A stretch of DNA of 64,000 bases from the NCBI GenBank assembly GCA_034406715.1, contig CP137869.1:372001-436000 (forward strand), in the 5' to 3' direction. The notes beneath the pieces are model-generated. The model was not told the origin of the DNA, did not search any database, and worked only from the letters and a program-made list of their open reading frames with translations. Positions 11,756 through 23,545 of this stretch are shown piece by piece. The translations under genes were made by a program, and so were the position numbers. This DNA is from Rhodotorula mucilaginosa. Taxonomy: Eukaryota > Basidiomycota > Microbotryomycetes > Sporidiobolales > Sporidiobolaceae. How positions within the stretch are numbered: the stretch's first letter is position 1; the number at the start of each line of letters is the position of its first letter.

Positions 11756-13433
11756 CTATTCGAAGCGGTCGCATCCTGTCGCGCGGAGGTACCACGCTTC
11801 CCATCCGCTCGCGGGATCGCGCTCGTCCGCCGTCGTCTGCTGCGTCGTCCCGACTCCGGAGGTTCCGTTCAACGACGGAGCAAGTCCTTGGGCCAGTGCG
11901 ATCTGTCGCTCGATCGCGAGCGTGCGCCGCGACGAGGAATGGCCCAGTATGCGGAGGAACTGGGGTTCCGTGAGCGCTGCGTCGAGGGTACGCGACGGCA
12001 TGGATGAGGAAGGAACAGGATCTGTCGAGGGGGACGAGAGGAGGAAGAGAAGACACCTGAGCACGTGGACCTGGACTTCCACGGGCAGGCGTAGGAAAGG
12101 GAACGGGGCTGCCGCAGGCGAGCCGGTCGCCTCGCCCGCTTCGACCGCGCTCGCTTCCTGCGCGTTGCCGCCGAAACAGATCCGCGCCGGTCCGAGAAGC
12201 GCCAGCGCTGCCCCTCGAGTCGCAAGCCACGCCAACCGGTTCCGGTCCAGCGCCGCTTTGAGCCTGACGTCCCAGTCGTGGAAGTCTTCTCCAGATGCTT
12301 CCGCCAGGGATCGGAATGGGTCGACCACATGCGACCAGATGGTATCGGTATGTTCGCCGTCGGTGATCTCCTCGTTCGCCATCAGTTCGAGATGGAGGAG
12401 ATTCCGTATCCGACCGTTGACGACGGCGTGCTGGATGTGCTGCACGCCGATGCGACCCAGCCCGCAGCTGTTCAGGGCAAGAACCTGCAATCGAGATCCA
12501 CCTGTAGGACTCTCGAGCCATTTGACCAGGGGTTCGACGACCTCGGGTGACAGGCGGGTGACGGACATGCGAAGTTCTGCTAGCTGAGACGGACCAGTCG
12601 AAAGATCGAGGCGAGACAAGAGCTCGACGAATGCGCTCGAGTCGATATGCGGGTTGTTCGAGATCGTTAATGACCGCAGCGAGCTTTCTGGAGCTGAAAG
12701 TGTGGCGGCGAGAAATTCGGGCAGAGACGACAAGGTCGACTTGGCGCCGAGGGAGATTTGATTATTGTTCAGCGAGAGGGCGCGGAGTGAGGGCGGGTGT
12801 GGGGACGACGACAGTAGACTGTATACAGCGTGCAGCGTGAGCAAGGTCCGTCTCATTCGAGGAACAGCCACGGCAACGAAAGAGTGCCTACTGAAGAGCG
12901 AGGAGGTGCAAGGAAACATCGGTCAAGCCACAGCCAGATAGATTGAGTTCCTGCGTCAGAATATGTGGTCAGTATAGTAGCGCAGCGCTACGTCGGAGGC
13001 CATTGCAGACGTACTTCGAGATGGCTTCCGATATCACGTGCCCGCACCCGCTTGATCCCGACGAGGAGCTCCCGTAAGCCGTCGTCGCCGAGCGGGTTAT
13101 GAGACCTGCAAACATGCGGCACCGAGAGGGTCAGTCTGGACCACTTCAGGCGGAGTTGAGCGACGGCACGCAAAAAACTCACAAGGTCAACGCCGTCACG
13201 GCGGGCGACTGCTCTATCGCTCGGAGCACCGTGATGGCACCGGCTGGACCGCGCAAGCCATGGTCATGGAAATCAATTCGTGTTGCGCCTCTCTGCTGCG
13301 CGCGCAGGGCCGCCCATTCGTACGCCTCGGCGTCGGGAGTCGAAGTGGTGCCGTAGTAGACGCGGGGAACCGCAAGCGACCGCAGGAAATCGCTCAGGCT
13401 TTGCACCGGCGACCTGAATGCCTGTGGAACCAT
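11756..13433 (-). CDS. Leucine-rich-repeat (RNI-like) protein
   Basis: Four exons, 13433-13183, 13105-13015, 12950-12892 and 12818-11756, give 487 residues with consistent phases. The N-terminal half shows ribonuclease-inhibitor-type repeats: GATRIDFHDHGLRGPAGA, TLSHNPLGDDGLRELL, ELNLSGCGLTDVSLHLL, LRALSLNNNQIS, LRSLTISNNPHID and LQVLALNSCGLGRIGVQ. Each intron falls inside a repeat, which supports the splicing. The C-terminal half is Leu/Ala/Ser-rich with FPFLRLPVEVQVHVLRCLLF, which looks like an F-box-related or helical segment but is too weak to call. LRR proteins of this kind mediate protein contacts; no enzyme motif is seen. The specific role is unknown. Confidence 0.8.
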
Positions 13434-13649
13434 CTCGAGTGGCCGGCGGACCTATGGAGCCTCAGGGAGTGGAGCGAGTGGGTGTGGGGCGGAGAGAGAG
13501 ATCAGACGGCTGGCGAGGAGAGCGCCGACTCGGTCTTTACCAGCTGTCACGGCCAGCCTGTTCGCTCGAAGACAGGCGTACTGGATAAGCCAACCGGCCA
13601 GGGCCCTCGAGCGGCAAAGGTGGTTCGGAGTACTTCAAAAGGAAAGTAG

Positions 13650-13655
13650 AAAAAA
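13650..13655 (-). terminator. RNA polymerase III terminator of tRNA-Glu
   Basis: Six T residues on the minus strand, about ten bases after the tRNA 3' end, form a standard Pol III stop signal. Confidence 0.75.
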
Positions 13656-13664
13656 GAAATGACT

Positions 13665-13735
13665 TCCCCGACGGGGAATCGAACCCCGCTCGCGGCTGTG
13701 AGAGAGCCGAATCATAACCACTAGACCATCGAGGA
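13665..13735 (-). tRNA. tRNA-Glu (anticodon CTC)
   Basis: The minus strand folds as a cloverleaf. The acceptor arm pairs TCCTCGA with TCGGGGA and allows a G-T pair. The D arm is GGTCTAGTGGTTATGAT. The anticodon stem CGGCT/AGCCG encloses loop CTCTCAC, so the anticodon is CTC, reading GAG. The T arm CGGGG/CCCCG encloses the standard GTTCGAT-type loop. The A and B boxes of the internal promoter are present, no intron is seen, and CCA is not encoded, as normal for a eukaryote. Confidence 0.93.
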
Positions 13736-14222
13736 ATTGGATATTTTAGAGGGCTTGAGCTGCGTACACGTATTGCAAAACCTTGTGCAACATCCCGTCC
13801 CGTGGAGCGCACCGCGTGCTAACATCGACCCTGTGCTGCCAGCCGGAACACCGCCGCGTACAGCTTCCGACCGCATACAAGATTATCATCGTATGCATAC
13901 GGGCCTGCTGCCAGCTGCAGGCTCAGGGCGGCCGCGCGCGTAAATACGGGAGGGGCTGTTTTTGCCCGCGCCTAAAATGGAGTCGTGCAAGTTTGGCGAT
14001 GGCCAAGCTTTCAATCGCCAAAACGCGGGGTCGCGGATCATCCCGCGAGGACTTTCTGGAGCCCGACAAAAGTGTCAAAGGGACCGACTTTAATGTCGAG
14101 TCGAGCTGCACGGTTCCGCCCGTACTCAGGTGTGAGAGAGCAACAGTTGCTACGTAGGTGCCGCCGCCGTCAGCAGGAGACGTCGTCGTCGCTCAGTCAA
14201 CCGTCGCACGTCGAGCAGGCCG
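13736..14222. other. Intergenic region upstream of Zn2Cys6 gene
   Basis: These 490 bp separate the tRNA from the regulator start codon. It presumably holds the regulator promoter and 5' UTR. There are several CAG/CTG-rich palindromic short words near 13900 and a GC-rich patch, but I see no clear site or extra exon. Confidence 0.45.
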
Positions 14223-17193
14223 ATGGCGAAACGCAGTCGAGCCAGCAAGGACGATGGAGAGTACTCGCCTGCTGCAAACACGGCGACACGAGCGAGTGGG
14301 TCCTCGGAACGGCGAGCAGGGCGAGGTGCGGTCGCGTGCTTGTGAGTACAGCCGCCTCTATGGTCTTCCTGTTTTTCTGGCGCATTGGCCCCCACTTGGG
14401 ATTTGGACTGACCGGCGTCTTGCACCCAGACAATGCCGAGCAAGGAAATCCGTCTGCTCATTGTCGGGACCAGCGTGAGTCCTTTGTCTCCGGTCATGAC
14501 GCACGCCAACGGACCTGCGGAAAAGCGCAGCTCTGCCTGCGAGATTGCTCTCACGAGCCCCTTTAGCCCCGAAGCTGGACCGGTTTGTCTGACTCAAATT
14601 CTGCCCACAGTTGCGATGGCTGCCTGCATCGCGTGAGTGGCACACGCAGACTTCATCGGATCGCGGCTCGCTGACCCGGACTCGTTTGCATCGTTGACTG
14701 CAGGGCGAAGGCGATGCTTGCTCGTTCCAAGCTCTCATCTGGATGTGCGTCGTCGGTTCCTCAATCCCGCGTTGCTCTTCGCTTCACTGACGACATGGTC
14801 CGCGCAGCGACAACATCGACGACTTGCCGTCCCGGCAGCTCAAGCGCAAGGTCGACCGGCTCGAATCGCTGCTCAATTCGCTGCAGACTGCAGCAACCGA
14901 AGTGTTGCCGGAGCCGACCGTGCCAGTCGAAGCGCCCGCACCCATGCGAGCAGTGTCTGCGCCGCCAGCGCCTTTTAGCGACGAATTGCCACGAGCTGTA
15001 CCGCCCATCTTCCGCGCCAGAACGCAAGATTGCGACGCGCTCGTGCGCATCCTCCTCAGCGACACCGAAACCCTCGCGCTCAACAGCCTGGAGCTGGACC
15101 ACAAGACATTAGCCGCAGAGGTGCGTAAGAGACGGTATTTGCCTAAATCCAAGCGCATCCGAGCGCGCGATACTGATTCAACGATCTCATCTGGGGTAGC
15201 TTCGTCGAGACGAGCACGAGCACGAATTCGGCCCGGCGATCATGAGCGCACCTCACCCTGCGGCCCTTTACGTGCCGATATCTGCCGAAGAGTACCGCCG
15301 GGAGGTCGAAGGCGCGCTGCCGACGTTGGCGCAGGTGCAACTCACCCTGACCGCCTACTTCGCCCTCTCGAACAACTTCCTCCGGCTCATCCACCCTCCG
15401 ACGTTCCTCGCTCAGTGCGACCACTATTGGCGGACGGGGCAGACGCCCGAACCGAACTGGCTCGCAACGTATCTCATTGTTTGCGCCTATGGCCTCCTGG
15501 CAGCTCCCGACACCCCGGATACGGCGAATCCGATGCTCCCAACCGGACCCGGAAAGGAGATGCTCGCTCGCACGTGGTTCGATGCCGCGAGGCGTGTCCT
15601 TGCTGCCAACCGTGCGTTCCGCTATATCTGCGAAGCTTGTGTCTCTCTCGCGGTTCTTCAATTGACGCGATCACACCAAACACAGATTTTGTCACGAAGC
15701 ACTCCGTCGAAGGCCTGCGGGCGTTTGCTCTGCTCATACAGTGGTGGATGTCTGAAGGAGCGCGCTACGCCGAGGCCGCCCTGAACGTCAGCGTCGCGGT
15801 CGTATCGTCGGCCTTCGACCTCCAGCTCAACCGCGATCCGACCGATGTCGACCCATCGCTCCCGGAGCACGAAGCCGAGATCCGTCGTCGAATCTTCTGG
15901 ACGATCTACGTCTTCGAGGCGATGGTCCGACCGATGCTCGGCAGGTTCTGGCACCCTTTCGACGAAGAAGACATTGCAGTTCGAATGCCCGGCGCCGACG
16001 AGCCGGGATCGCCTGCAGCCTACTACCAAGCGGCTTCGCTCAACTCTCGCGTTTCAAAGCTCATCACTCGGCCGAAAGGGGCAACGTCGAGTGCCGTCTC
16101 TGCCCTTTTCGACGACCTCGAGCGGTTCCTCGACGCGAATCAGCAGAATCCGCTTGCCATCGCTATGGCTCGGTTCTCCTACTATCGCCTGCATCGCTTC
16201 GCGACAACTTTGGAGATGACGACGCACCACCGAAGGGTCAACGCCGCCGCAGTATTTGGTGAGTCTCATCGCTCCTTGCATCCAAGATCAAGTACTGACT
16301 CTCGAGTGTCGCAGCCGCTTTACTCGACTCGATCAGGAATGCTTCCAGCATGCCCAACTGCCCGGCAATCGTCTTCCTGAGAGCCTTCTCGGCTGCGATC
16401 GCGGCAGCGGCGGATCTTAACGGTGTGTGGGATGGCCTGTTCTCAAGAGCTTTCCAGCGAGACGGTGTCTGACAGAGCTCTTCGCGTCCATCAGGGCTAC
16501 CTTACGGCAAAGCTTGCTCGACGACCGCCGGTGTACAGCTTTATCAGCTCCTGGCTGACCTCCCGCGCATGACGTTCCCGTCGAATCACCATCGTCTCGT
16601 TCGCCGAGCGACCCTCATCCTCGACAGCCTGCTCCCGAAACCCGACCAGCCGCAACCCTTGGCGTACCGCGTCTATTCGGAGGAAGTGTCCGACTTCTCG
16701 ATCGGCTCTTCCTCGATTGCGACGCCGGTCACGGCTAGTGGCCTAGTCGACTCTCACGGTGTAAGCCGGGCGCATCTCCTTTCAGACGTGAATGATACTG
16801 ACACGCGCACTATCATCTCTGCAGCCTGTCTACCCTCTCAGCAACGGATTCGTCGCGACCGAGCACTACGAGGCTGCGGCACATCCGCCGGATTTCCTGC
16901 CCCCGCCTGTTTACGGGCGGGTCAATCGTCACTACTCGCTGCAGCACCACGCGCTGTCTGCACCACGCGAATCGGATCTTCAGCTTCCGCGTTCGGCTCC
17001 CGCCCAGCAAGCCGTCTTTGCTCGAGAGGAGCCGTACTCAGCACCGGGTCGCCCAGCCTTGTCCGTCTTCACGACTGTTTCGCAACCGCAACTCCCGCAA
17101 AAGGCACCCACACCGCTCGTCTCGCCGTGGATTGACGCAGCCATCACGCCGTCGCGCTATATCGACGGCCGTCCGTGGGAACGATACTCCTAG
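14223..17193 (+). CDS. Zn2Cys6 fungal-specific transcription factor
   Basis: Ten exons (14223-14341, 14430-14474, 14611-14632, 14704-14744, 14808-15120, 15200-15611, 15686-16258, 16315-16424, 16476-16760, 16825-17193) give 762 residues. The binuclear zinc cluster has Cys39, Cys42, Cys49, Cys56, Cys59 and Cys68 with spacing C-x2-C-x6-C-x6-C-x2-C-x8-C, and its codons are spread over exons 1-4. Next come a linker and the dimerising coil SRQLKRKVDRLESLLNSLQ. The central fungal_trans domain includes FLRLIHPPTF, FDAARRVLAAN, EGLRAFALLIQWWMSEGARY and IRRRIFWTIYVFEAMV. The C-terminus is Pro/Ser-rich. Such proteins are nuclear and bind CGG-type repeats; targets are unknown. Exon 8 has tandem donors at 16423 and 16425; only the second keeps the downstream frame open. 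No metabolic gene cluster adjoins it. Confidence 0.9.
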
Positions 17194-17665
17194 CGCGACA
17201 CCAAACTCGCCGCCCTCGCACCAGACTGTACACAGACACTTCCGACTTGCCGCATCGCCGCACCGATTCTTTCGACACTGATTGTCGCGGCGCTTGTATC
17301 AATATCCTTCTCTCTCATGCCAACAGCAGACACGTCTCGTGCCGGCCGTCGCTCCGACGTCAAATCGTTCCTTCGACACATCTCTCCTTCTTCCCTTCGC
17401 AGCCGCACGCGGCGCAAACAGACACTTCTCCTCTCATCAACAGACATTTTCCACTGCATATCCCGCTTCCTTTGTCCCGTAAGGGCGCTGTTCCACATCA
17501 TGATGTTGTCGTCGTCTTTATTATTGTATCAACAAACTCTCCATGTCGCAATCCTCCCAGCCCTCACGTAACATATCATGCAGGGTCATAAGGCTCATAT
17601 TCGTATTCATATCTTTAGTCAACAACATTCTGCGAACGAAAGCGCGCTGGAGGTCGTACACGGTT
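17194..17665. other. Convergent 3' region, Zn2Cys6 gene / CHL1
   Basis: These 470 bp lie between two stop codons and should hold both 3' UTRs. It is locally AT-richer around 17500-17640, as expected for 3' ends. Short open frames here lack any family match. Confidence 0.5.
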
Positions 17666-20600
17666 TCAAGCGATTGCTGGCGTTTTCATGGATCGGTTGA
17701 ACTTGGCCAACGTCTGGACGAGCGCTCCGAACGAAGCCGGCGTACGCACATTGCCCGCGAGCCAGGCGGGCAGCTGCGCCAGCTTGCTCGGCTGTGAGTA
17801 CCGCTCGTCCAAGAGTATGACCGACGCCCAATCTCGTGCATTCCGGATTGCGCGGCCTGCGACGGTGGCGGATCAGCCTTGTGCCCCAGTCCGTTCGCCC
17901 ACAGACGCCAAGAAAGATCTGCTGACCGATGGACTGGTTCACAGCGCGGAAAGCGAGGTTTTGATCTGCCCGAGCAAAGAAGGAGAGGTTGTCAGCGGAA
18001 AAGTAGGAATGCTGCGGCAGCGAGAAGCGACATACAGAGTATCTGTCCCGCGTCTGTCGATCCTGGTTTAGAGTTTGGGCTCTCCTCACGTAGGTAAGCC
18101 ATACGCTCTTTGAGCTCGGCTGATTGCGAGTTCGGATAAGGAATACCTGCAGGAGGAGTGGTCAACCTCTCGGAAGGCGCGGCGAGACTGGGGCACAGTC
18201 TTCTTTCGTACCGCAGACAACGACAGCTGCAAGAGAAAACGAACGGCTTCAGTAAGGGAGCGCGAGCGGGAGAAAACCGATGAGTGCGAAAGGAAATTTT
18301 GGGGCGGGACTAACCACGAGCCATGTCGTCCGCGAAATTGATACCCTCGGACAGCTTGGCGCCGATCACGGCAAAGAGAACACTGCCCTGTAGAGCAAGG
18401 AGATCAGTTCATAGCTACGGAGGAATCGCCACGTCGCTTGATCCGAACGCCTACTGATTTGTCTCCGACATTCCCGGCGGCGTATTCCCGGAGGACTGCA
18501 TCGACTTCGGCGCTCGACTTCGGCTCCCAGAAGACCTTTTGGCGCAACCGTGTCAGTGCGAGTGCAGAAGCCGGAGGACCAGCTCCGCCTGATCGCCATG
18601 GCGCACCTCTTTCTTGGCCGCGAGGCGTTGCCTCGCGCCAGTCTTCTCCCATCGCGACTGAATCTGGTCGAGAAAGTCGTAAGAAGGAACGAATACGACC
18701 ATGCCTTTCGGCGTGAGCGCGGCGATGTTGATCAAGGCTTGTCCGAGCTCGTCCATCTGCTCGGTAGTCATCGGTTAGCGGATCATCGCGAGATGGTCTG
18801 CCGCGAAACCTCGTCACTTGCCAGCTTTTCGTCTCTGCGGGAGTTGTAAGTGAAGCTGAACGCCATGCCGGACGGGCCCTTCCCGACGACGCAGGTCAGA
18901 ACCTGTTCCGGAGGCACAACGTGACCACAAGAGAAGGTCGAGAAGCGCTCCGGAGGAAGGTACGGGAACATTTGCTCGCGGAAGTCGCTCATCTGTACGT
19001 TCTTCAGGTCAGGTCAAGTTCAGCGAGCAAGAGAAGGATGAATACACGGACTGGCGCCATGGTGCCGCCTGCCAACACGACGGCCTTCGCGTCTTCGGCG
19101 ATGTCCCGAAAGGACTCGGCCGGGGTCAGCAGCAGGTACTTGAGCGCGACCCGCTTGCCCTGATCCGACGGTTTGGGATTGGAGTCGGCCTCGGACGTGA
19201 ACAAAACCCGGCCTTCTCGATCGGCGTGGGCCAGACACAGGATGAACTGCTGGATTTGGTGAAGAGCTCGTGTGGCGACATTGCGGATTTGCTGCCGTCC
19301 TATCTCGTCGACAACGTGCAGTCAGCTTTCGTGCCGTACTCACCGTCACTCAAGCTCGGAACTGCCCACCTTTTGCGGATTTCTCGAGCGCAACGTGGTC
19401 GACGTAACCACCGATCTGCGCGCAGCTTGATGTCAAGACGAGCGCGCAACGCCCAAGACGCAGCAGCGACGTACCTTGCGAGCGATTTTCGATTTCTGCA
19501 GGTACTCGTTGAGTTTCCGCAGGTCGATCTGGTCCGCCGCGCCGGATGCGCCCGTAGACAGTACTCGGGCCACGGAGAGCATCTCTTCGCGTTTGCCGTC
19601 CTTCGCCCAGGCCTCGGCGACTTCGGACAGGTGCTTGAGTATGATCGCGAGCTGCTTGAGGTATGTCGCATTTAAGCCGGTGAAGCGGGCGCGGAATTTC
19701 TGGATGTACGTCAAGAGTGCTTGTCGGATCGTCAAGAGCTGCGTGGAAGTGATGCTAACGCTATGCAGAGCGAGGACCGAGTCGATCAGATTGTGCGCCT
19801 CGTCGATCACCACGACGTGACTGCCGAGACGTTGTAGTCAGCGGTCGGTAGACGAATGGGATCGAAGGGCTGGACTGCTTACCCTTTGAGCGAAATGCCG
19901 AGTGCCTCGCGCGCCGACTTTTGCATGAGCATGTTGTACGGTAGTGTGACCACCTCTGCCGAGCGGACTGCCTTGCGCGAACCATAGTATGGACAGGTGT
20001 GCATCTGGCGACCGAGATCTTCGATATCCTCGATGTCGCGGACAGATGCCTGCGCCAAACAAAAGCGTGTCAGCGCAGCGTCCACAGGCAAACAAGCAGG
20101 AGTTCAGCTCACAAGCGCTTTGTCTCGGAACGCGTTGAGCTTGGCGGGCTCGCTCATTGGCGGTAGGTACGGGCAGCGGTCTTTTCCGCCCTGCAGGTCG
20201 ACGCAGAGATCGCCAAGAGCCTCGTTGCTGCCCCCGCTCTTCTTGCGCACGTCGTCGTTGATGCAGAGGTTCTGGCGAGAACCGAGCGGAATGAGGCGGA
20301 CGGGGCGGTCGACTCCAGAACTCGGTATCGACCCATCTGAAGTCGGCGACGGGCTCGGAGCAGCGCGGACCGGATCGACTTGGGCGAAGGAAGTCTTCCG
20401 TAGCTCCGCGACAAATTGCGAGAGTTGAGAGTGAGTGCGCGAGGCGAAAAACACCTGGAAACGCGCGACTGGGTCAGACTCTTGCTCGGGAAGTCAAACG
20501 GCGCAAACAGGATCGAGCTGAATCACCTTCTGTACATCCGGCTCTTCTTCCTCTTCTTTCGGCTTGATCTTCCCCGACAGCCTGACAAGGGTGCGTCCCG

Positions 20601-21411
20601 AATGTAGTCATGTTCCTTGACGAGAAATACGGCTTAACGCGAATCATGACTCACGAATCGAGGAGTGCGCGGACGGCAGGCGAATAGTTGTCGTCTGCTC
20701 CGTCGGATTGCGCTTGCGCGAGAATCTCCGGGCTTTCCTGATCTTCGTGGTAAGGTGTCGGTGCGAACTGGTCGTCTCCGCCGTCGTCGCTGTTGTCCTC
20801 CGCCGCGGCAACTTTCTACGAACAAGCGTTGAGCTCAGTTTCCGTGTCTTTGGGGAGCATATTTGAAGGTACCTGCATGTGAAAGGCAGAAAGAGTAGAC
20901 TCGGCAAGGTCCGGAACGACTCACTTGTCTCTTCCGAGCCATTGACCGGCGTCCATCGTGCGCGAGGGAAGCCGTTTCTTCTCTTTCCCGTTCACGGATC
21001 TTTGCGAGTCGGTCCTCGAGTTCGCGCTCTTGACGGTCCATGTTGTCGAGCTTGGATTTGATCTCGTGTTCGATGACCCAGGCAGGCTCGTCCTTGAGCG
21101 CATCAGAGTCGGCGACGGCAGCGCGAATTGAGTCGACGAGTTCGGAGCGAGCGTGCGCATTCGCGTCTCGCAGATAGGACAGCGAAGACGAGATCAGCGA
21201 GAGTGACTTGCCCTGCGTTTGCCACCATTATCGTATCAGCTCGTGCTCCAGGGCCTGTAGGATGGCCGCTCACCGTCCCCGTCGGCGACTCGATGACGGT
21301 CACTTGTCCGGCTGCGATGGCGCGGTACAGGTGCGCCATGAGGTCTTGCTGCTGCTTGTACGGCTTGAACGGGAAGCCATACGTCGGATCAGACGGCTCC
21401 AAGCCTGTCAT
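17666..21411 (-). CDS. CHL1: ATP-dependent DNA helicase CHL1 (DDX11 family)
   Basis: An Fe-S superfamily 2 helicase of the XPD/FANCJ/DDX11 group that acts in sister-chromatid cohesion and fork repair. Seventeen exons give 877 residues: 21411-21274, 21212-20925, 20815-20655, 20581-20527, 20454-20113, 20049-19883, 19820-19475, 19415-19370, 19299-19052, 18992-18810, 18756-18607, 18535-18455, 18387-18315, 18226-18212, 18146-18036, 17965-17927 and 17856-17666. Walker A is SPTGTGKS at residues 42-49, split after TGT by intron 1. Motif Ia reads FFASRTHSQLSQFV. Four Fe-S cysteines lie in NLCIN, GDLCVD, DRCPY and HTCPYYGSR. The Walker B box VIDEAHNL puts DEAH at 390-393. The C-terminal motor half shows AGGTMAP, ILYQNLAFRAVNQSIGRAIR and VILLDERY. 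The acidic insert after Walker A is usual for DDX11 orthologues and helps tell it from XPD. Confidence 0.95.
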
Positions 21412-22293
21412 CCTTCCTCGCCCGCGGCTGGCGAGGTCAAAGAGGTTTGCTTGCAGATTGGCGTCGCGACGCGCCGAGATTTTAAAATTTCGGCGAAAGA
21501 TGTGCAGAGGGCTGGCGAGGTATCGAGCAGCCCGCCGGGGCGCCTAACGATGCCAGCGCACGGTTTAGAATATAGTCATATAATTCCCCTAGTTTGGACG
21601 CGCCCCCTCGCGAGGGACTGACATTGGCAGTTTGGACTTAGCTGGCGACGACTCGCTCGAAGCGAACCTCTCGCTTTCGCTCGACAGATTTTGGCGCTTC
21701 GGCTGCAGCAGCCTACGCGCAAGTCGAGACTCTTGCTAGAGCTTTCACAGCGCTTTGCGAGCCCACCCGCCTCCCCAGACCGCAGCATCGTTGTTGTCCC
21801 GCCCACCTCCCCGTTCGTTCCTCCCCTAGCTTTGCGCCCGGCCGCGGGTCCTAGACTCGCAAAGCGGCAGCACGATCGGCCTCCGGCTGATCAGCCCAAA
21901 CCCTATACGATCTGACATCTTTGATCTCCCTCTCTCCATCTCCTCTTATTCCCTCGCCTCAGGAGCGAGCGAGACAAGGCGCCCATATGGACGACTGGCG
22001 CATCTCGTCGCCATAGTACATGTACGCATTGTAAGGGCTGCACGCCCCATTGACGGCGCAAGAATGGGAATGATGGGAATATTGCAGATCTCCATTGCGA
22101 TTGTGAATTTCTATATGTAGTGAGCGAGCTCCGAGGTACTCTTTGTATATACATATCTCCGTGTCCAGACGAGAGGATGAACGCGAGACCGGCAGACGCG
22201 AAGGGGGGACCGCGCGATACAGAGAACGGGGAAAGGGAAGGCACGGCAGACGGCCCGATCGACGGGACGGCGGGCGTTGCTCGACCTCTTCAT
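21412..22293. other. Intergenic region, CHL1 promoter / HAD gene 3' end
   Basis: This 880-bp gap lies between two minus-strand genes. The part next to 21411 should hold the CHL1 promoter; the part near 22290 the phosphatase 3' UTR. Around 21690-21900 the plus strand is C/T-rich with many CCTCCCC-like words. AT-richer sequence occurs near 22080-22160. I found no convincing gene. Confidence 0.45.
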
Positions 22294-23545
22294 TTACGGG
22301 TATGCGCCGGCGGCGAGGGGCGAGTTGGACTGGAGCTGCTCGTCGAGCTGCTTGAGGTGGTCGACGGAGAGGCGCGCGTCCGGCTCGTCCGACATTTCGG
22401 GGCGGAAGATCTTGTTGAGGAAGACACCGACACCGCCGTCGTTGTTCGAGCTGGTCTGGTGCGACGCGACCTTTTTCGGCTTCTGCATGCCGTTGGCCAT
22501 TGCGACCGAGTAGCCGGCAGCCTCAAACATGCCGACGTCGTTCTCGCCGTCTCCGAAGGTGATGACGTTCTGAGCCTTGACGTTGTACTTGGCGCAGAAG
22601 TAGGCGAGTGCTGCCGACTTGTCCACACCCTCGGCGACGATCTCGATGATGTAGGGGAGGGCACGGGTGGTCTTGAACGGCACGTTGGGGAACTCCTTGT
22701 CGAGGAGGTCAAGGAACTGCGGGACGACCTCCTCGTCCATCGGCAAGAAGATCTGAATTTGCGTAAGAAGCAGTCGACGTCAGCCTCGCGATAACCATCT
22801 TGTAGGGCGCTGAATCAGAAGGGAGCGCGTACCTTGTTGATGCGCTCCTTGCCCTTGAGGACGCGCTGCATAAAGTCGGTCTCGCGCTCGTCGCGGACGG
22901 CCGGGTCGAAGCCGCGGGCGACCTGCTCCCAGTCCTTGGTGCCGTTCTCTTCCTTGGTGACCATGGCGTTCCACTCCTCGACGTACAGGAAGGTCGACTT
23001 GTTGTGCTTGCGCATCAGTCGCGAGACGTCACGGACAAAGTGCGGGTCGAGGTACATCTGCTGCTCGATCTCCTGCTTGTTGTTGTAGATGACGGCGCCG
23101 TGCATGCAGCCGGTGGGCATGTCCTCGATGCCGAGCTCGGCGATCAGCGGGCGGCAAGAGCTGATCTGCTTGCCGGTGACGGGGATGAAGGGGACGTGAG
23201 GGCGAGTCTTGCGGAGATACCGGATCGCATCCCGGGTGGTCGGGTGCAGCTCGTGCGAGTCGGTGAAGAGGGTACCGTCGACTGTATCATATGCGGATAT
23301 GTGTCAGGGTCTGTGTTCTCCGGGCGAGACCGAGGCAGGGAGGACTGACCGTCCGAGAGGATCATGTGGATGTCATCCGGCTTGGGCAGGCGCTTGCCGT
23401 CGCTGTCGCGGAGGATGGGCGAGCCGCCGGGAGTGGTCGCGGGCGACTCGTGCGGAGTGGCGACGGGCGTGTCCCACGGCGAGTTGATGCCAGAGCCGAG
23501 ACCGGGGATGGAAGCGACGGCGGAGCGGACGAGGTCGTTGGCCAT
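22294..23545 (-). CDS. HAD-superfamily (Cof/IIB) phosphatase
   Basis: Three exons, 23545-23350, 23281-22833 and 22752-22294, give 367 residues from the chosen start. HAD motifs are complete. Motif I is SDVDGTLF with nucleophile Asp65 and acid Asp67, split by intron 1. Motif II is the Thr of FIPVTGKQ, motif III the Lys in EGVDKSAAL, and motif IV is FGDGENDVGMF. The C2-type cap between motifs II and III marks the Cof/IIB subgroup, which dephosphorylates sugar phosphates and related small molecules; the substrate cannot be told. The first 60 residues are Ser/Pro/Thr-rich and look disordered. The same frame stays open upstream to a Met at 23776, which would add 77 residues with an Arg/Ser-rich leader. 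Confidence 0.9.

Noticed and set aside
16476-16570. Alternative frame giving VHQGYLTAKLARRPP and a stop
   Set aside because: It looks protein-like but ends at once and loses the downstream Pro-rich end; the frame leading to VQLYQLLADLPRM stays open and fits regulators of this family.
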